Positions 22,576 to 22,958 of a DNA stretch of 22,958 bases are shown here, piece after piece. Origin of the DNA: Moraxellaceae bacterium. GTDB taxonomy: Bacteria > Pseudomonadota > Gammaproteobacteria > Pseudomonadales > Moraxellaceae. Every line of letters begins with the position of its first letter. Positions within the stretch are counted from its first letter, which is position 1. Under the pieces are notes generated by a model that made no database searches, was not told the DNA's origin, and was given only the letters and a program-made list of their open reading frames with translations. Made by a program: the position numbers and the translations under genes. Location of the stretch: assembly GCA_030684415.1 (NCBI GenBank), contig JAUXNL010000058.1, positions 1-22,958 on the forward strand, read 5' to 3'.

Positions 22576-22800
22576 ATGAAAGCGGCAAGTATCGATCAGT
22601 GGGTGTTCCGTGTGGCCGGCCTGTTTGTGCTGGCGTCGCTGTTGCTGTCGCAACTGCACAGCCCTCACTGGCTGTGGTTTACCGCCTTTGTCGGATTGAA
22701 CATGTTCCAGGCGTCGTTCACCGGCTTTTGCCCGATGGCGATGATCCTGCAGCGTGCGGGTGTGAAAAGCGGGGCCGCATTTTGCCCTGCGGGCCGCTGA
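22576..22800 (+). CDS. DUF2892 inner-membrane protein (YgaP-membrane-domain-like)
   Basis: 74 residues, two membrane helices (about 10-25 and 32-48) followed by the family signature FTGFCPMAMILQRAGVKSG. Cys52 and Cys70 remain; the first is in the conserved GFCP. DUF2892 forms the membrane part of the rhodanese YgaP and often accompanies ArsR-type sulfide regulons. AGGAGA lies 5 nt upstream of the ATG. Separated from the DUF442 gene by 181 bp but on the same strand; it may be the last gene of the bigR unit, with hairpin F between. No rhodanese domain is attached. Confidence 0.88.
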   Translation: MKAASIDQWVFRVAGLFVLASLLLSQLHSPHWLWFTAFVGLNMFQASFTGFCPMAMILQRAGVKSGAAFCPAGR

Positions 22801-22824
22801 GGCCGGCGCGTCATGCTGCTGGCG

Positions 22825-22958
22825 TGGCTGATTGGTGCCGCCATTGGGAGTAAGCGAGTCGATCTTGTTCTTGAGTGCGGCGAAATCGTAACTGAGCGGC
22901 ATCAGCTGCGCCGGGCAAGCGTTGTATTGCTCCGCGTAGAACCGGGTGGAGGGCCCCC
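22825..22958 (-). pseudogene. Fragment of a Tad-pilus vWA (TadG-like) protein, broken at its 3' side
   Basis: Reading the minus strand from the right edge gives 44 codons, including STRFYAEQYNACPAQLMPLS and DFAALKNKIDSLTPNGGTNQ. This is the typical von Willebrand A domain segment of Flp/Tad pilus assembly TadG-like proteins, where the segment is normally followed by P-IGLAW. After GGTNQP (near 22825) the match stops: the next codons encode RQQHDAPAS and the frame runs on antisense through the DUF2892 gene to a stop at 22549 within hairpin F. So either the gene lost its 3' end here, or two unrelated sequences are joined. The 5' part lies outside the window. Confidence 0.7.

Noticed and set aside
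22813..22958. Open frame MLLAWLIGAAIG on the plus strand at the right edge
   Set aside because: No ribosome-binding site, and the opposite strand encodes a recognisable vWA segment in this stretch.
1..22958. CRISPR array, prophage, integron or transposase gene
   Set aside because: No regularly spaced direct repeats with unique spacers, no phage or integrase/transposase genes; the repeats seen are palindromic and dispersed.

Overview
The window is GC-rich, densely coded bacterial chromosome, most likely from a gammaproteobacterium of the Pseudomonadales. The evidence is a smr / prmB / aroC neighbourhood (smrB, prmB and aroC are adjacent in E. coli), a chorismate synthase that resembles Acinetobacter/Pseudomonas AroC as I remember them, a YadGH-type ABC exporter, LadS-like hybrid kinases, and REP-like palindromes of the Pseudomonas type. 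The genus assignment is inference. I see no tRNA, rRNA, CRISPR array, prophage or transposase gene.

Layout. 1-4.6 kb (all minus strand): end of a YadGH-type ABC exporter (permease cut by the left edge), a membrane-anchored SRPBCC protein, a DUF1579 protein and a DHA2-family MFS exporter. 4.6-7.6 kb: a repeat-rich gap, then a minus-strand run folE - SDR oxidoreductase - Tat-type periplasmic binding protein. 7.6-12.5 kb: two paralogous 7TM-DISM hybrid histidine kinases, translationally coupled by an ATGA overlap. 12.6-16.4 kb: a Smr-domain protein (minus), an unrecognised secreted coiled-coil protein (plus), and a methyltransferase / LysR regulator divergent pair. 16.6-20.6 kb (plus): prmB, aroC, a small YdjM-like membrane protein and an MFS transporter. 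20.6-21.5 kb: a gene-poor stretch with repeats, a perfect Shine-Dalgarno in front of a 4-codon frame, and an unlisted 34-aa membrane microprotein. 21.5-22.8 kb: a sulfide/persulfide-response operon with a BigR/SqrR-like ArsR repressor that has both sensor cysteines, a Blh-type DUF442 phosphatase-fold sulfurtransferase and a DUF2892 membrane protein. The right edge carries, antisense, the broken end of a Tad-pilus vWA (TadG-like) gene.

The most unusual signal is a dispersed, highly structured intergenic repeat. Two complete copies are both 162 bp (7360-7521 and, inverted, 20620-20781); there is one diverged 160-bp copy (14489-14648), one truncated copy (4798-4900), and several one-hairpin derivatives (12541-12579, 21210-21253, 22524-22563). 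Each long copy strings together four or five hairpins, ends in imperfect terminal inverted repeats, and carries a stem flanked by A5/T5 that looks like a bidirectional intrinsic terminator. The long copies lie just downstream of gene 3' ends, and one supplies the stop codon of a methyltransferase. A separate REP-like cluster (4630-4759) sits next to one copy.
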